Positions 5,132 through 6,683 of a DNA stretch of 6,683 nucleotides are shown in pieces. Every line of letters starts with the position of its first letter. Positions within the stretch are counted from its first letter, which is position 1. The notes below the pieces were generated by a model. The model ran no database searches, was not told where the DNA came from, and saw only the letters and a list, made by a program, of their open reading frames with translations. A program made the translations under genes and the position numbers. The stretch comes from an uncultured Simplicispira sp. (GTDB lineage: Bacteria > Pseudomonadota > Gammaproteobacteria > Burkholderiales > Burkholderiaceae_C): the NCBI GenBank assembly GCA_903882725.1, contig CAIRYF010000272.1, forward strand, positions 1 through 6,683, given 5' to 3'.

Positions 5132-5297
5132 AAAAATCCTTGCTGTGTCGTAAATAGGGGAACGCGGCACCAGCAATCCCGACCGCATCATGCCCCTTTG
5201 GCTTGGCTAGCTGTTTTTTGTAAAAGCCAACGCAGAAATGTAGCAAAGCCCCACACCATTAGGGGGATAAATGGCGCTGCCAGCGCGCTTTTGTCTC
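5132..5297 (-). promoter_or_regulatory. Intergenic region likely holding the promoter of the envelope operon
   Basis: This 166-bp gap separates the methyltransferase stop from the start of the five-gene operon and is more AT-rich than its surroundings. A 6-bp dyad (TTGGCT at 5203-5208, AGCCAA at 5225-5230) flanks a T6-containing loop. A short GCGCT/AGCGC stem lies near 5275-5288, without a T run in the minus direction. TTTACA occurs on the minus strand as a -35-like hexamer, but no good -10 follows at 16-18 bp, so I do not place a promoter exactly. Confidence 0.4.
5137..5141 (-). promoter_or_regulatory. Shine-Dalgarno that decides the COG3014-type start
   Basis: The minus strand reads AAGGA, then five T, then ATG at 5131. 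This spacing, together with the lipoprotein signal peptide that follows, favours 5131 over the upstream ATG pair at 5191/5188. Confidence 0.75.
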
Positions 5298-6095
5298 TCA
5301 GTCGCCACAGCCGCTAGCAGAGGTTGGCGCGATTGGTGCGGTTGGCACGGTCAGCGGCAATTTTTGGTACAGCCACACCACCCGCCCGCCTGGCAGGCGC
5401 AGCTTGGCCTGTGCAGGCGTATCAGGCACCGCAAACTCTAGGCTGACCAGCCACGCGCCGGGGGCCAGTTCGGCCTGCGCTTTGGCAGCGGCGCGGGCCA
5501 TGCTTTCGGGGCGCTGAAATAAATACACCAGCTGATAAGCGCTCCAATCGGTGCGCCACATATCGCCCTGACGCACCCGCGCCCACGGGCAGCGCAGCGC
5601 GCACAGCAGGCGCAGCGGCCAGCTCCATTCCACGCCTTCGATGCGCGCCTGCGGGTAGGCGCGGCGCAGCGCCCGCAAGCCATCACCCATGCCGCAACCG
5701 GCGTCCAAAATGCGACTTTTGGCTGGCAGCGGCGCGCGCCCTGCCAGCGCATCCAGCGCTTGGCGCGGGGTGGGAAACACCGGCGCATCGCGCCAGGCAT
5801 TGAGCGGATAGACCAGCAGCAACAAGGCCAGCGGGGCCAACCACGCCCACGCGGGCAGCGCGGCCGCACCGGTCAACACCAGCGACAGCGGAAACCCCAG
5901 CGCTATCGCGCTGCGCCGCCACCAAGTGCGCGCCCACAAGCTGGCGGCTACGCCGACACTGCACGCCAACAGCACGGCCCACAATGGTGCCAGCGACGGT
6001 GCCAAGCGCTGCAACGCAACAAACACCAGCCACGCCCCGGCCCAAGCCAGCAGCGCGGGCAGCGGCCAAGGCAAACAAGTAGCCCAGCGCGCCAC
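5298..6095 (-). CDS. Class I SAM-dependent methyltransferase with N-terminal membrane segments
   Basis: This 265-residue protein begins with three or four hydrophobic helices (about 11-28, 37-55, 62-80, 83-98), then a cytosolic methyltransferase fold. Motif I is ILDAGCGMGDG (129-139), the SAM-binding glycine loop. GVEWSW (154-159) carries the acidic residue that usually contacts the ribose, RQGDMW (175-180) fits the adenine-binding motif, and YQLVYLFQRPESM (187-199) fits motif IV. The substrate is unknown; membrane anchoring suggests a lipid, quinone or envelope target. The start is GTG, with GGGAG at 6103-6107 seven bases upstream inside the end of parB. An ATG at 6100-6098 overlaps the parB stop, but it is out of frame and only two bases from the GGGAG. 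The 4-nt spacing implies co-transcription and probably translational coupling with parB. Confidence 0.8.
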   Translation of the reverse strand: MARWATCLPWPLPALLAWAGAWLVFVALQRLAPSLAPLWAVLLACSVGVAASLWARTWWRRSAIALGFPLSLVLTGAAALPAWAWLAPLALLLLVYPLNAWRDAPVFPTPRQALDALAGRAPLPAKSRILDAGCGMGDGLRALRRAYPQARIEGVEWSWPLRLLCALRCPWARVRQGDMWRTDWSAYQLVYLFQRPESMARAAAKAQAELAPGAWLVSLEFAVPDTPAQAKLRLPGGRVVWLYQKLPLTVPTAPIAPTSASGCGD

Positions 6096-6099
6096 GGCA

Positions 6100-6683
6100 T
6101 TACTCCCGGCGCAGACGGTCGATCAGGCCGTTGAGGGCTTCAAGCGAGCCAAACTGGATCGCCAACTCGCCCATATCTTCCATCCGGCCCGCGCGTTTGA
6201 CGCGCTTTTTGACGCGCACTTCAACCTGCGCCATCAGCAAATCGGACAGTTCTTCTTCGACCCGCTGGATGTCGCGCGACTTGGTTTTGGCGGGCTTTTC
6301 AGGTGCCAAGCTGGCCTGGGCGGCGGTCTTTTTGACCAGCGCCTCGGCCTCGCGCACCGATAGTTTTTTGGCAACAATTTGGTTGCCCACGGTAATTTGC
6401 GCCGCGCGCTCCAGCGTCAGCAAGGCGCGCGCGTGACCCATGTCGATGTCACCCGCCATCAGCATGGTTTGCACCGGCTCGGCCAAGTTCAGTAGGCGCA
6501 GCAGGTTGCTGGCGGCACTGCGCGAGCGGCCCACGGCCTGCGCAGCCTGCTCGTGCGTCAAGCCAAACTCTTGCACCAAACGCGACAGACCCTGCGCTTC
6601 TTCCAGCGGGTTGAGGTCTTCGCGCTGCATATTCTCAATCAGCGCCATGGCGGCAGCGGCCTCATTGGCCACGTCGCGCACCA
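6100..6683 (-). CDS. parB: Chromosome-partitioning protein ParB, C-terminal part (cut by the window edge)
   Basis: About 194 residues are visible, with no start codon in the window; the visible part begins inside VRDVANEAAAAMALIENMQR. ENMQREDLNPLEEAQGL (16-32 of the visible part) is the classic ParB/Spo0J box after the CTP-binding region. LTHEQAAQAVGRSRSAASNLLRLLNL (41-66) is the parS-binding helix-turn-helix, followed by DIDMGHARALL (78-88). A variable Lys-rich linker leads to the C-terminal dimerisation domain (MEDMGELAIQFGSLEALNGLIDRLR). The N-terminal third, with the GERR nucleotide-binding motif, lies beyond position 6683. ParB binds parS, spreads as a CTP-dependent clamp and works with ParA in origin segregation. 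A chromosomal parB normally sits near the origin with parA upstream; parA cannot be seen here. No parS-like sequence is visible. Confidence 0.95.
   Translation of the reverse strand, partial: VRDVANEAAAAMALIENMQREDLNPLEEAQGLSRLVQEFGLTHEQAAQAVGRSRSAASNLLRLLNLAEPVQTMLMAGDIDMGHARALLTLERAAQITVGNQIVAKKLSVREAEALVKKTAAQASLAPEKPAKTKSRDIQRVEEELSDLLMAQVEVRVKKRVKRAGRMEDMGELAIQFGSLEALNGLIDRLRRE
6103..6107 (-). promoter_or_regulatory. Shine-Dalgarno inside parB supporting the GTG start of the methyltransferase
   Basis: The last parB codons on the minus strand read CGC CGG GAG TAA. The GGGAG within them lies seven bases before the GTG at 6095, an ideal distance, and only two bases before the overlapping out-of-frame ATG. 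Confidence 0.65.

Noticed and set aside
5131..5191. Longer COG3014-type start at 5191 (20 extra residues)
   Set aside because: Although AAAGGGG precedes it, the lipobox Cys would be at residue 44 behind a non-signal-like leader. The ATG at 5131 has a good Shine-Dalgarno and gives a standard lipoprotein signal.
6191..6210. Terminator-like GCGCGT-TTG-ACGCGC followed by T5 on the + strand, inside parB
   Set aside because: It lies within the coding sequence of a conserved gene and is explained by repeated Lys/Arg/Val codons. There is no + strand gene upstream that would need it.
1..6683. parS site or DnaA-box cluster expected near parB
   Set aside because: I found no sequence close to the TGTTTCACGTGAAACA-type palindrome and no clustered TTATCCACA-like boxes by reading both strands.

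Overview
The window is GC-rich, tightly packed bacterial chromosome. The parB type, codon use and gene style suggest a betaproteobacterium, most likely Burkholderiales and probably Comamonadaceae; this is inferred from protein character, not from a search. A parB gene at the right edge suggests the locus may be near the replication origin.

Layout. Positions 1-265 are AT-rich and non-coding, with several perfect inverted repeats, and lead into a 52-residue DUF3149-type membrane protein gene (266-424, + strand). Everything else is on the minus strand and is read from right to left: the 3' part of parB (6683-6100), a membrane-anchored SAM-dependent methyltransferase whose GTG start lies 4 nt after the parB stop (6095-5298), a 166-bp gap, and then a compact five-gene cell-envelope operon (5131-434). 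Its order of transcription is a COG3014-type TPR-like lipoprotein, a YcfL/DUF1425-type periplasmic protein, an LpoB-family lipoprotein, a CsgG/HfaB-like periplasmic protein, and an alpha/beta-hydrolase lipoprotein. The last gene converges on the DUF3149 gene with only 9 nt between the two stop codons.

How the genes fit together. All five operon products carry export signals. Three have lipoboxes (LTGC, LAGC, LGGC) and two have cleavable AxA-type signal peptides. LpoB and CsgG share a fold, and YcfL is the neighbour of LpoB in E. coli. The operon therefore looks like a dedicated outer-membrane/periplasm assembly, with a complete-triad serine hydrolase as its last member. The LpoB homologue has almost none of the long flexible linker that E. 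coli LpoB uses to reach PBP1b across the periplasm, so the standard PBP-activation role is doubtful here. This module is the best candidate in the window for an under-described system.

Fine-scale features include a C8 tract just after the signal-peptide codons of the CsgG-like gene, a hexanucleotide repeat coding a Ser-Gly linker, an exact 12-bp tandem duplication at the 3' end of the hydrolase gene, and two GTG starts that each follow an out-of-frame ATG overlapping the upstream stop codon. I found no tRNA, rRNA, CRISPR array, insertion sequence, parS site or convincing intrinsic terminator.
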